A stretch of 36,973 bases of DNA from Pontiellaceae bacterium. GTDB taxonomy: Bacteria > Verrucomicrobiota > Kiritimatiellia > Kiritimatiellales > Pontiellaceae. Positions 17,035-24,876 of this stretch are shown here, piece by piece. The notes under the pieces were generated by a model that saw only the letters and a program-made list of their open reading frames with translations, was not told where the DNA came from and ran no database searches. The stretch lies in assembly GCA_016937945.1 (NCBI GenBank), contig JAFGVP010000048.1, positions 1 through 36,973 on the forward strand. Reading direction: 5' to 3'. The position numbers and the translations under genes were made by a program. How positions within the stretch are numbered: the stretch's first letter is position 1; each line of letters starts with the position of its first letter.

Positions 17035-17757
17035 TTAAATACCGCCGCCCTGCCTGTAGTTCAGGTGCAGTCCACACTCCTTGTGCTCCGGATTTTCCCA
17101 CCACCAGCGACCGGCGCGCTCGTCTTCGCCTTCGCGGCACGGACGGGTGCAGCAGGCGCATCCGATGGAGAGGTAGCCTTCGTCATACAGCCGGTTATGC
17201 GGAACGCCGTGTTCCTCCACGTAATACCACAGCTCCGCCTGATTCCAGTGAATCAACGGGTTCACCTTGACCAATCCCGGATGCACCGGATCGGATTCAA
17301 TAAAACGCAGTTCCTTGCGGGTGTCGCTCTGGTCCATGCGCCGGCCCGTGATCCATGCATCGTATCCTTCCAGCGCACGGTCGAGCGGCTCCACCTTGCG
17401 GATGCCGCAGCATTCCTTGCGGTTTTCGATGTTTTCTTTGAATGAAAAGAGCCCCTTTTCGCGCTCCATTTCCTCCACGGCTTCGTGGCGGGGGAAGACC
17501 CAGTGAATGTTAATGCCGTATTTACGGCGCACCGCCTCGGCGCATTCGTAGGTCTCTTCCGGAAGCCGGCCGGTATCGATGGAAAAAACGGGAATGCTTT
17601 TACCGGTCCGGTGCAGCATGTCGAGCAGTACCAGTCCGCCGAGCTGCAGGCTGGTGGCCATGGTAATCCGGTCTCCGAAATGGTCGATGGCACGCGACAG
17701 GACTTCCTGTGCATCTCTGGGATCAACCCCTTCAAACAGTTTGTCGTAATCGTTCAT
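17035..17757 (-). CDS. cysH: Assimilatory adenylylsulfate (APS/PAPS) reductase with Fe-S cysteines
   Basis: A 240-residue reductase that uses thioredoxin-type electrons to reduce activated sulfate to sulfite. The PP-loop-like nucleotide site is SLQLGG (36-41), and the catalytic Cys is C228 in ECGLH. It also has C116-C117 and C200/C203 (the CC...CxxC pattern), which ligate a [4Fe-4S] cluster in enzymes that normally prefer APS over PAPS. It is the last gene of cysJ-cysI-cysH, 28 bp after cysI. The ribosome site is weak. No sulfate adenylyltransferase is in the window. Confidence 0.92.
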   Translation of the reverse strand: MNDYDKLFEGVDPRDAQEVLSRAIDHFGDRITMATSLQLGGLVLLDMLHRTGKSIPVFSIDTGRLPEETYECAEAVRRKYGINIHWVFPRHEAVEEMEREKGLFSFKENIENRKECCGIRKVEPLDRALEGYDAWITGRRMDQSDTRKELRFIESDPVHPGLVKVNPLIHWNQAELWYYVEEHGVPHNRLYDEGYLSIGCACCTRPCREGEDERAGRWWWENPEHKECGLHLNYRQGGGI

Positions 17758-17785
17758 GGTTTATCTGGATTCCGATCGAGAAGAA

Positions 17786-19486
17786 TCACTCGTGAATTTG
17801 GTGGAAGTCGCGGCCGTCGTAAACGGCTGGAACGATACCGGCACGCACCACGAAATCACCGAAGCCTTCGCCTTCCTGACGCTCTTTTGAATAGCGCTCA
17901 ATCAACGGCTCCAGCGTTTCGAGAATTTCCTCTTCGCCGATGTTTTCGCGGTAGAGTTTGACCAGTCGCGTACCTTTACCGTCACCGCCGAGATAGAGGT
18001 TGTATTTGCCCGGTGCCTTTCCGACGAATGCAATCTCCGCCAGAAAGGGGCGGGCGCAGCCGTTGGGGCAACCGGTCATGCGAACGACAATCGGCTGATC
18101 GGCGAGTCCGTGCCGGCTGACGATATCCTCGAGTTTCGTGATCAGGTCCGGCAGGTAGCGTTCGGCCTCGGCCATCGCAAGGGTGCAGGTCGGCAGAGCA
18201 ACACAGGCCATGCTGTTTTCGCGCAGTCGGCTCACCGTGCGTAACAGCCCATGCTCTCGGGCCAGCTTTTCTATCGCTTCCTTTTTTGATTTTTCAACCT
18301 GTGCCACAATCAGATTCTGCGTGGCCGTCATGCGGAAGTCGCCGCCGTGGAGGTCGGCCATCTTCAGCAATCCCTGCAGCATCTGCGGGCCGTCTTCATA
18401 ATCCTTGATGCGGCCGTGCTCGATAAACAGGGTCAGGTTCCAGGTGCCGTCGGAATTTTCGGTCCATCCGTAGCGGTCGGAATGCATGGTGAATTCATAC
18501 GGCGCGGCATCGGCGAACAGGACGCCGGACCGCTCTTCAACATGCTGTTTGAATACATCCGTTCCAAGTCGGTCGATCGTATATTTCAGCCGGGCCTGTT
18601 TGCGGTCGGTACGGTCGCCGAAATCGCGCTGCGTGGTGACCACGGCTTCGGCCACTTTCAGGACATCTCCGGGTTTGATGAATCCGAAATTTTTTGCGAT
18701 CTGCGGATAGGTTCGGGTATCGCCATGTGTATTGCCCATGCCGCCGCCGGCCAGCACGTCGTATCCCTTCAGTTCGCCGTTTTCAATGATCGCCACGAAG
18801 CTCAGGTCGTTGCCGTTCACATCCACGTCATTGTGCGGCGGGACGGCTACGGCAATCTTGAATTTGCGGGGCAGGTAGGTGTCGCCGTAAATGGGCTCCT
18901 GCTCCTCTTCATGGTTGGCGATCCTTTCCTCATCGAGCCAGATTTCGTGATAGGCGCGCGTCTTCGGCAGGAGATGTTTGCTGAGTGCCACGGCGTCCTC
19001 ATAAATGCGTTTATGCAGGGCGGACTCTACCGGGTTGGTGTTGCACAGCACGTTGCGGTTGACGTCGCCGCAGGCGGCGATCGAATCGATCATCGCCTGG
19101 TTGATGCCCTGAATCAGCGGCTTGATGTTCCGCTTCAGGATGCCGTGATACTGAAAGGTCTGGCGGGTCGTAAGGCGGAGGCCTCCACCGGTCAGTTCGC
19201 GGGCGATGGCATCGATGGCTTTCCACTGCTGCGCCGTAATGACGCCGCCCGGAACCCGGGCGCGGAGCATGAAGCTGTAGAGTGGTTCAAGTTTCTGGTG
19301 CCGGCGCTCCTCGCGCAGGTCGCGTTCGTCCTGCTGGTAGAATCCGTGAAACTTAGTCAGCTGGGTGTCATCCGCCGGCAGGGCCCCGGTGGTCTGATCC
19401 CTCAGACCTTCTTCGATGGTTCCGCGCAGATGGCGGCTGCGCGCCTTGATGTGTTCGACTTCGGTCAGTTGTTTTTCTTCGCTCAT
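17786..19486 (-). CDS. cysI: Sulfite reductase hemoprotein beta-component
   Basis: A 566-residue siroheme/[4Fe-4S] sulfite reductase that carries out the six-electron reduction of sulfite to sulfide. The cluster ligands are visible as C428-x5-C434 and C473-x3-C477, close to the E. coli positions (434, 440, 479, 483), and the ferredoxin-like half-domain repeats are in place. AAGGAGA precedes the ATG. It is 11 bp downstream of cysJ, which supplies electrons from NADPH, so the two form the standard complex in the cytoplasm. Confidence 0.95.
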   Translation of the reverse strand: MSEEKQLTEVEHIKARSRHLRGTIEEGLRDQTTGALPADDTQLTKFHGFYQQDERDLREERRHQKLEPLYSFMLRARVPGGVITAQQWKAIDAIARELTGGGLRLTTRQTFQYHGILKRNIKPLIQGINQAMIDSIAACGDVNRNVLCNTNPVESALHKRIYEDAVALSKHLLPKTRAYHEIWLDEERIANHEEEQEPIYGDTYLPRKFKIAVAVPPHNDVDVNGNDLSFVAIIENGELKGYDVLAGGGMGNTHGDTRTYPQIAKNFGFIKPGDVLKVAEAVVTTQRDFGDRTDRKQARLKYTIDRLGTDVFKQHVEERSGVLFADAAPYEFTMHSDRYGWTENSDGTWNLTLFIEHGRIKDYEDGPQMLQGLLKMADLHGGDFRMTATQNLIVAQVEKSKKEAIEKLAREHGLLRTVSRLRENSMACVALPTCTLAMAEAERYLPDLITKLEDIVSRHGLADQPIVVRMTGCPNGCARPFLAEIAFVGKAPGKYNLYLGGDGKGTRLVKLYRENIGEEEILETLEPLIERYSKERQEGEGFGDFVVRAGIVPAVYDGRDFHQIHE

Positions 19487-19497
19487 TGGAAATCTCC

Positions 19498-21297
19498 TTA
19501 ATAAACATCTCGTTGGTAGCGTCCGTCCTTATGCAGTTGGACAAGGAATGCTTCGGCCTCCTCCGGGGAAAGTCCGCCGCGGGAGGTGACGACATCCAGC
19601 AGGGCCTGATGAACGTCGTGAGCCATGCGGGATTCATCGCCGCAGACATAGATGTGGGCGCCGCGCCGGATCCAGCTCCAGAGTTCATCCGCCTGTTCGG
19701 CGATGCGGTGCTGCACATAGATCTTTTCTTTCTGATCCCGCGAAAAGGCCAGATCGATGCGCGTCAGGATTCCATCCTGCAGATATTCCTGCCACTCGGT
19801 CTGGTAGAGGAAATCCTCCGTGAAATAGGGGTTGCCGAAAAAGAGCCAGTTATCGCCGGAGGCTTCGGTTGCCGCGCGTTCCTGCAGGAACGCGCGGAAG
19901 GGGGCCACGCCGGTGCCGGGGCCGATCATGATAACCGGATCACTCATATTTTCGGGCAAACGGAAATTGTCGTTTGATTCAACATAGATCAGCACCTCCT
20001 CGCCTTCGCGCAGGCGATGGGCCAGATAACCCGATGCGCCGCCGAGATGATAGTGTCCGTGGGCTTCATATTCGACCACGCCGAGCGTCAGATGCACTTC
20101 CTCTTCCACTTCGTTCTGGCTGGAGGCGATGGAGTAGAGCCGCGGCGTCAGCTTGCGAAGCAGGCTGATGAAGGTCTCGGCCTTGACTTTGGCCGGATAT
20201 TCCCGGACCACGTCGATAATCTGGCGCACATCCACATATTCGCGCAGCGTCTCGGTTTCTTCGGCAATCTTCTGCAACGGGCCGTTTTCGATGACTCGTG
20301 CATATTCGGTTACAAAGGCCGGATGCAGCTGCGTCAGCTCGAAGGTTTCGGTTAGGGCGCGATGAATGGTGCGCGGCTCTTCGTGTATGTGGACGGTGGT
20401 TTCCGGATCAATTTCAAGCAGAGTCAGCAGATCGTTCACCAGCTCCTCGTCATTCTTGAACCAGATGCCCAGCGCATCGCCGGGCAGATAGGTCAGTCCT
20501 GAACCTTCCAGATCAATCTCGATGTGACGGATATCCTTTTCGGAATTGCGGCCGGTAATCTTCTGGCAGGTAAGCAGGCGGGTGCAGAGCGGTTTTTTGC
20601 GGCTGTAATGTGCGGCCTGGATCGGTCCGCCGGACACAGCCGGTACGCAGCCGGAAGTTCCGCCCGTTTCCGGAAGAACCGCTTTCATGGCGGCAACGGC
20701 CTGCGGAATCCATGCTTCAGCGCCATCGTCAAAGTCGACGTCCAGATCAACCCGATCGAGAATGCGCTTGCCGCCGAGTTCTTCCAGCCGCTGGTCAAAA
20801 TCACGGCCGGTCTTGCAGTAGAATTCATAGCTGCTGTCGCCCAGCGCCAATACGGCAAACTGCAGTTCATCAAGCTTGGGGGCCTTGTTGGAATGCAGGT
20901 ATTCAACCAGCGCACGGGCGTCGTCCGGCGGATCGCCTTCGCCCTGTGTGCTGGTAATCACACACAGGTGAGTAACCTTCTTGAGATTCTTCTCCTTGAA
21001 TTTTCCCATTGAAACCAGCTCGGTGGAGAGGCCGGCGGCCCGGGCGGCTTCGTCCAGCTCCTCTGCCACGGAACGGGCGTGTCCGGTCTGCGAGCCATAG
21101 AGGATGGTCAGGACGGCTCCGGCGGCCTGAACCGGCATGGCGCCGGACCCGACACCCTGTGCGCTGAGGCCGGTAAAATAGCCGCCAACCCAGGCCAGCT
21201 GGGTGGCGGATAGCGATTGCGCCCATTGATTCAGCTGATCAAGAAGCCGGGCATCGAGTCCGGCGGGTTCGCTTGAAGAGTGGGGTTGTGTTGACAT
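19498..21297 (-). CDS. cysJ: Sulfite reductase flavoprotein alpha-component
   Basis: A 599-residue diflavin reductase passing electrons from NADPH through FAD and FMN to CysI. A flavodoxin domain (about 65-205, starting ILYGSQTGHARSVAEEL), an FAD domain with LYSIAS, and an NADP domain with GPGTGVAPFRAF and the terminal RDVY are in the canonical order. First gene of cysJ-cysI-cysH. It is divergent from mqnD across about 175 bp, so this gap must hold the cys promoter; I see no recognisable CysB-type site. Confidence 0.95.
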   Translation of the reverse strand: MSTQPHSSSEPAGLDARLLDQLNQWAQSLSATQLAWVGGYFTGLSAQGVGSGAMPVQAAGAVLTILYGSQTGHARSVAEELDEAARAAGLSTELVSMGKFKEKNLKKVTHLCVITSTQGEGDPPDDARALVEYLHSNKAPKLDELQFAVLALGDSSYEFYCKTGRDFDQRLEELGGKRILDRVDLDVDFDDGAEAWIPQAVAAMKAVLPETGGTSGCVPAVSGGPIQAAHYSRKKPLCTRLLTCQKITGRNSEKDIRHIEIDLEGSGLTYLPGDALGIWFKNDEELVNDLLTLLEIDPETTVHIHEEPRTIHRALTETFELTQLHPAFVTEYARVIENGPLQKIAEETETLREYVDVRQIIDVVREYPAKVKAETFISLLRKLTPRLYSIASSQNEVEEEVHLTLGVVEYEAHGHYHLGGASGYLAHRLREGEEVLIYVESNDNFRLPENMSDPVIMIGPGTGVAPFRAFLQERAATEASGDNWLFFGNPYFTEDFLYQTEWQEYLQDGILTRIDLAFSRDQKEKIYVQHRIAEQADELWSWIRRGAHIYVCGDESRMAHDVHQALLDVVTSRGGLSPEEAEAFLVQLHKDGRYQRDVY

Positions 21298-21472
21298 TTT
21301 ATTCTAAATCCTTGTTTCTATGACGTAGCTTGTTCCGAACACTTGTCAGTGGAATCGCTCTGTTTTCCTAATCGATGGGGAGACAATACCTGATAAGATG
21401 ATCGGATCAACCATTATTTAATAAAACTGTACATGATATACATGATTAAAATGCGGAGTGATGGATAAGTAT

Positions 21473-22267
21473 ATGTCTGATCAACCCTTGTCTGTGGCCT
21501 ATTCGACCTGCCCGAACGATACGTTTATCTTTGCTCATCTCCAGCGGGATGCGGATATCCGGACCTTTCTGTATGACGTGGAAACCCTGAATGAGCAGGC
21601 GTTTGTGGAGCGACACGATGTGACCAAACTGTCCTTTCATGCCTGGTTGCTGCTGCAGCACCGCTATGAGCTTCTTTCCGCCGGCGCCGCGCTGGGGCGG
21701 GGCTGCGGTCCGCTGGTGATCTGCAGAAACGATGCTGAGGTTTCGTTGTCGGAGGATTCCGTCGTTGCCGTGCCCGGTGAATACACGACCGCTCATCTGC
21801 TGTTCCGCCTGTGGAGGCCGGAAATTGAAAACCGCATTTTTATGCCGTTCGATAAGATCATGGATGCTGTGGCATCGGGACAGGCGGATGCCGGAGTTAT
21901 TATTCATGAAGGCCGTTTTGTTTATCAGGATCGGGGATTCGACTGCCTTGTCGATCTGGGCGACTGGTGGGAGTCGACCACCGGCCAGCCGATACCGCTC
22001 GGTTGTATTGCCGCAAAAAAGAGATTGGGGCCCCAACGCATTGCCGAGATCGAGCGCCGCCTGCGTGCATCCATCCAGAGCGCCTTCGGAGATCCGGATT
22101 CCATCCGGGCCTACGTGAAGAAGCATGCCCAGGAGCTGGATGACGAGGTGATTGCAAAGCACATCAAAACCTATGTGAATGATTTTACACAGGATCTCGG
22201 GGCCGAAGGGCGGGCCGCAGTTGAGTTTTTGCAGAAGATGGCGAAAGACGCAGGAATAATTGATTAG
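21473..22267 (+). CDS. mqnD: 1,4-dihydroxy-6-naphthoate synthase (futalosine pathway)
   Basis: A 264-residue periplasmic-binding-protein-fold lyase of the futalosine menaquinone pathway, making 1,4-dihydroxy-6-naphthoate from cyclic de-hypoxanthine futalosine. The N-terminal AYSTCPNDTFIF is the family hallmark, and H145 in GVIIHEGRF corresponds to the catalytic His of characterised MqnD. Three in-frame starts (GTG 21458, ATG 21461, ATG 21473) exist; GGAG at 21455 is too close for the first two and far for the third, so the start is uncertain by up to five codons. Its TAG stop runs into the first base of an inverted-repeat element, followed by the mqnB-mqnP gene. Confidence 0.92.
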   Translation: MSDQPLSVAYSTCPNDTFIFAHLQRDADIRTFLYDVETLNEQAFVERHDVTKLSFHAWLLLQHRYELLSAGAALGRGCGPLVICRNDAEVSLSEDSVVAVPGEYTTAHLLFRLWRPEIENRIFMPFDKIMDAVASGQADAGVIIHEGRFVYQDRGFDCLVDLGDWWESTTGQPIPLGCIAAKKRLGPQRIAEIERRLRASIQSAFGDPDSIRAYVKKHAQELDDEVIAKHIKTYVNDFTQDLGAEGRAAVEFLQKMAKDAGIID

Positions 22268-22337
22268 CAACGAATGCAGGAAAAGCAACGAATAGAAAAT
22301 GGATGATCGGATTCGTTGCTTTTCCTGAATTCGTTGC
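22267..22337. repeat. Compact inverted-repeat element, copy 1
   Basis: Two 27 nt arms (22267-22293 and 22311-22337) are inverted repeats with a single mismatch, separated by a 17-base loop. Each arm contains gcaacgaat twice with nine bases between. The element begins on the last base of the mqnD stop codon. Transcribed, it makes a 27 bp stem. No T-run follows, so it is not a normal terminator. No target-site duplication is seen. Confidence 0.9.
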
Positions 22338-22358
22338 AGACCAAAAAGGGCAATTCAG

Positions 22359-23750
22359 ATGATTGGTATTTTGTTTGCGACGGAGATGGAAGCACGGCCG
22401 TTTCTTGAACGGGGAGAGCCGGAAGGAACGAAGACGGTCATTTGCGGGATGGGCATGGACGCGGCGCGCATCGCCACGGAACAGCTGATTGAGCAGGGGT
22501 GTACATCCATCATCAATGCCGGTGTATGCGGCGCACTGAATAATCGGTTGAAACGCGGCGCGGTATATCGCGTCTCCATGGTGAGCACCGAAAACCTGAA
22601 GACCGCCGTAAATGTCGGCGTCGGAATCGGGCTGAAGCGGCTGGTATCGGTCGATCAGCCCGTTTTTGAGGCCGACCGGAAACGGGAGCTTTCAAAATAC
22701 GGCGATCTGGTTGATATGGAAGGCTATGCCGTTGCGCGGGTCTGCGAAGAGCATGAAGTGCCCTGTATCATGATCAAGGGCATTACCGATTTTGGAGACC
22801 AAAACGGCAAGGCGGATATTCAGAAGCATATCGGGGCGGTTTCTGAAACCGTGGCTGAGGCGGTTCTGATGTGTCTTAAAGCGCCGGACCGGAATGTCGC
22901 GAATAATCCGTCATTAATGCAGAAGCTGCATTCATTCACCAAGGTGGAGCATACCATTTTCAGTCTTCCTTTGCTGTTTGCAGGTGCGTGGCTGGGAAAT
23001 AATTTGCTGTGTTCGTCGCAAGGGTTTTTCACGAAGCTGCTTCTGATTGCGTTGGTCGGGCTGGGCGCGCGCACGTTCGGGATGGCTATTAATCGAATCC
23101 TCGACAAAAACATTGATGCAGAAAATCCCCGCACGAAAAACCGGGAGCTCCCGTCCGGCAAGCTTTCGCAGGGGCAGGGGATTGCTGTGGCGGCGATCGG
23201 GCTGATCGTCTATTTTATCGGTTGCGGCCTGCTTGGAAAAACCGTCCTCATGCTCTCATGGGCTCCGCTGATTCCGCTCTCGCTCTATTCCCTGCTCAAG
23301 CGCTTCACGCCGCTGTGTCATTACGGCATCGGCATCTGTCTGGCGATGGCGCCGTTGGGCGCATTTGTCGCTGTGACGAACAGCATCGCATTTCCGCCCG
23401 AGGTACTGCTGCTGGCGCTGTTCACGTTCTGCTGGATGAGCGGATTCGATATTATCTACGCGTTGCTTGATATCGAGTTTGACCGGTCGCACGGCGTTCG
23501 CAGTATTCCGGCGGCTTTAGGTCCGCGAGGAGCGCAGCTGACAGCGGCGCTGACACATCTGGTTGCATTTGCCGCACTCGTGTTGCTCTGGATGTCGGTG
23601 GGCGGCGGTTTGTCGTTCGCGGCCATGCTGGTTTCGGCCGGGGCATTCGGCGCGGCCTACTTGCAAAGCATTCCGATTCCCGTTAGGTTTTTCCCGATCT
23701 CCGCCATTGCCGGCATCGCCGGTGCACTGGTCGTCCTGCTGGGCGGATGA
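22359..23750 (+). CDS. mqnB-mqnP: Fusion of futalosine hydrolase (MqnB) and UbiA-type prenyltransferase (MqnP)
   Basis: A 463-residue two-domain protein. Residues 1-180 are a nucleoside phosphorylase/hydrolase-fold domain of MqnB type, with an N-terminal Glu cluster (E9, E11), DMEGYA (M120-E121) and the catalytic Asp in GITDFGD (D144). Residues about 187-463 are a UbiA prenyltransferase with about eight membrane helices and both Asp motifs: N245-x3-D249-x3-D253 and D364-x2-Y-x3-D371-x3-D375. The two would remove hypoxanthine from futalosine and later prenylate the naphthoate, so they are non-consecutive steps. The frame is continuous with no stop or internal ribosome site evident. AAGGG precedes the ATG. 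The hydrolase half is shorter than typical MqnB (about 220 residues). Confidence 0.9.
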   Translation: MIGILFATEMEARPFLERGEPEGTKTVICGMGMDAARIATEQLIEQGCTSIINAGVCGALNNRLKRGAVYRVSMVSTENLKTAVNVGVGIGLKRLVSVDQPVFEADRKRELSKYGDLVDMEGYAVARVCEEHEVPCIMIKGITDFGDQNGKADIQKHIGAVSETVAEAVLMCLKAPDRNVANNPSLMQKLHSFTKVEHTIFSLPLLFAGAWLGNNLLCSSQGFFTKLLLIALVGLGARTFGMAINRILDKNIDAENPRTKNRELPSGKLSQGQGIAVAAIGLIVYFIGCGLLGKTVLMLSWAPLIPLSLYSLLKRFTPLCHYGIGICLAMAPLGAFVAVTNSIAFPPEVLLLALFTFCWMSGFDIIYALLDIEFDRSHGVRSIPAALGPRGAQLTAALTHLVAFAALVLLWMSVGGGLSFAAMLVSAGAFGAAYLQSIPIPVRFFPISAIAGIAGALVVLLGG

Positions 23751-23753
23751 GTG

Positions 23754-24199
23754 GCAACGAATGCAGGAAAAGCAACGAATGGACATTAAATTACAGAAAT
23801 TGCATACGGTGCTTTATCCGGAGTTGTCGTATTCAATCGTTGGCGCGGCCATGGATGTCCATAATGATTTGGGGCCAGGCTGGGATGAGTGGGACTACCA
23901 TCGGGCCATGATTGAGGCGCTGGAGAAAAGGGGACATCGTGTTGTCAGTCATGAACGACGGGATCTGGTTCACCGGGGTCGCGCGGTGCACCTGTTTGAA
24001 CTGGATTTACTTGTTGACGACTTGATCCTGCTCGAGCTCAAGCATATCAAGTCGGATTTCCATCCCGAATATTTTACCCAGTTGATCAACTATCTGAAGC
24101 AAATGGACATTTCCTGCGGTGTACTTATTGATGTAGGAAGTCCAGAAATTCAATTAAAAGGCGTTTTGTAGGATTCGTTGCTTTTCCTGCATTCGTTGC
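23754..24199 (+). mobile_element. Inverted-repeat element carrying a GxxExxY gene, copy 2
   Basis: Perfect 27 nt inverted arms (23754-23780 and 24173-24199), of the same sequence family as the compact elements at 22267 and 24783, enclose one gene. The left arm supplies the AGGA ribosome site and the first two bases of the ATG; the right arm starts 1 bp after the stop. The left arm begins 3 bp after the mqnB-mqnP stop. There is no transposase and no target-site duplication, so mobility is an inference from the shared arms and the three nearby copies. Confidence 0.7.
23779..24171 (+). CDS. GxxExxY protein (PD-(D/E)XK-like)
   Basis: A 130-residue protein of the GxxExxY family: the motif is G34-W-D-E37-W-D-Y40, and the later D76...E86-L-K88 fits the PD-(D/E)XK nuclease core to which the family is related. 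The biochemical role of the family is not established. The frame is open upstream into mqnB-mqnP, but the ATG at 23779 fits the family start and has AGGA ten bases upstream. Both ends coincide with the arms of the inverted repeat, so the gene and arms appear to be one unit inserted between mqnB-mqnP and ubiX. It has no obvious link to menaquinone synthesis. Confidence 0.85.
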   Translation: MDIKLQKLHTVLYPELSYSIVGAAMDVHNDLGPGWDEWDYHRAMIEALEKRGHRVVSHERRDLVHRGRAVHLFELDLLVDDLILLELKHIKSDFHPEYFTQLINYLKQMDISCGVLIDVGSPEIQLKGVL

Positions 24200-24215
24200 A
24201 AATATAAGGATGTTC

Positions 24216-24776
24216 ATGAATCTGATTGTAGCCATGACGGGGGCTTCGGGGTCGCTGGCGACGAAGCTGCTGGTGGAAAAGTCGCAGTTCCCGGTGACGC
24301 TGGTGGCCAGCAAAATGGGCCGCTTCGTCTATGAACAGGAAGCCGGGCCGTTTGCTGAGCTGGAGGAAATGGCCGCCGAAGTCTGGAAGGATGTCGACCT
24401 GACGGCGACGATTGCGTCCGGATCGGTATCGACGGTCGGGATGGTCATCATGCCCTGTTCGGCGAATACGCTGGGCAAGGTTGCTGCCGGGATTGCTGAT
24501 TCGTTGGTGACGCGCGCCGCCCATTGCCAATTGAAGGAGCGGCGCAAGGTCGTACTCTGTATTCGCGAAGCGCCGTGGACGCTGCTCAATGCCCAGAACG
24601 CCGCAACCATCTCTGCGGCCGGCGGTATCATTATGCCGATGTCCCCGCCATACTACATGGCCATCGGTCGTGATCCGAACACGGTTTCGATGGCGGAGAT
24701 GCTGGGTTGTTATGCGGATCATGTCCTGTCGTTGTTCGGGCAGGAAGCACCGAAAACCTGGAAGGATATTCGATAG
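24216..24776 (+). CDS. ubiX: UbiX-type flavin prenyltransferase
   Basis: A 186-residue flavoprotein that makes prenylated FMN, the cofactor of UbiD decarboxylases. Features: MTGASGS (7-13) FMN-binding start, MPCSANTLGKVAAGIAD (79-95), RAA (100-102) and REAPW, where most UbiX have RETP. The ATG at 24216 has AAGGA five bases upstream, which is better than the ATG at 24210 that overlaps it. It serves the UbiD decarboxylase encoded convergently just downstream and forms part of the menaquinone cluster (this type is sometimes called MqnM). Another copy of the inverted-repeat element begins 6 bp after its stop. Confidence 0.92.
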   Translation: MNLIVAMTGASGSLATKLLVEKSQFPVTLVASKMGRFVYEQEAGPFAELEEMAAEVWKDVDLTATIASGSVSTVGMVIMPCSANTLGKVAAGIADSLVTRAAHCQLKERRKVVLCIREAPWTLLNAQNAATISAAGGIIMPMSPPYYMAIGRDPNTVSMAEMLGCYADHVLSLFGQEAPKTWKDIR

Positions 24777-24782
24777 GAGACA

Positions 24783-24851
24783 GCAACGAATTCAGGAAAA
24801 GCAACGAATAATTCTACGGAGCAGATTCGTTGCTTTTCCTGAATTCGTTGC
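24783..24851. repeat. Compact inverted-repeat element, copy 3
   Basis: Perfect 27 nt arms (24783-24809 and 24825-24851) around a 15-base loop; same family as copies 1 and 2, differing by one base per arm from copy 2. It lies 6 bp after ubiX and 25 bp before the end of the convergent ubiD gene, so it is transcribed from both sides. No T-run and no target-site duplication. Confidence 0.9.
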
Positions 24852-24876
24852 AGGGGAGCAACAGGTTTCAAAATCC

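Noticed and set aside
22359..23750. mqnB and mqnP as two genes separated by a frameshift
   Set aside because: The frame is continuous from the nucleosidase domain into the first UbiA helix, with no stop codon or internal ribosome site.
22267..24851. The inverted repeats as ordinary rho-independent terminators
   Set aside because: None is followed by a T-run, the stems are far longer than usual, and one encloses a complete gene.
22260..24860. Target-site duplications flanking the inverted-repeat elements
   Set aside because: The bases flanking each copy were compared by eye and do not match; only an A directly after each right arm is shared.
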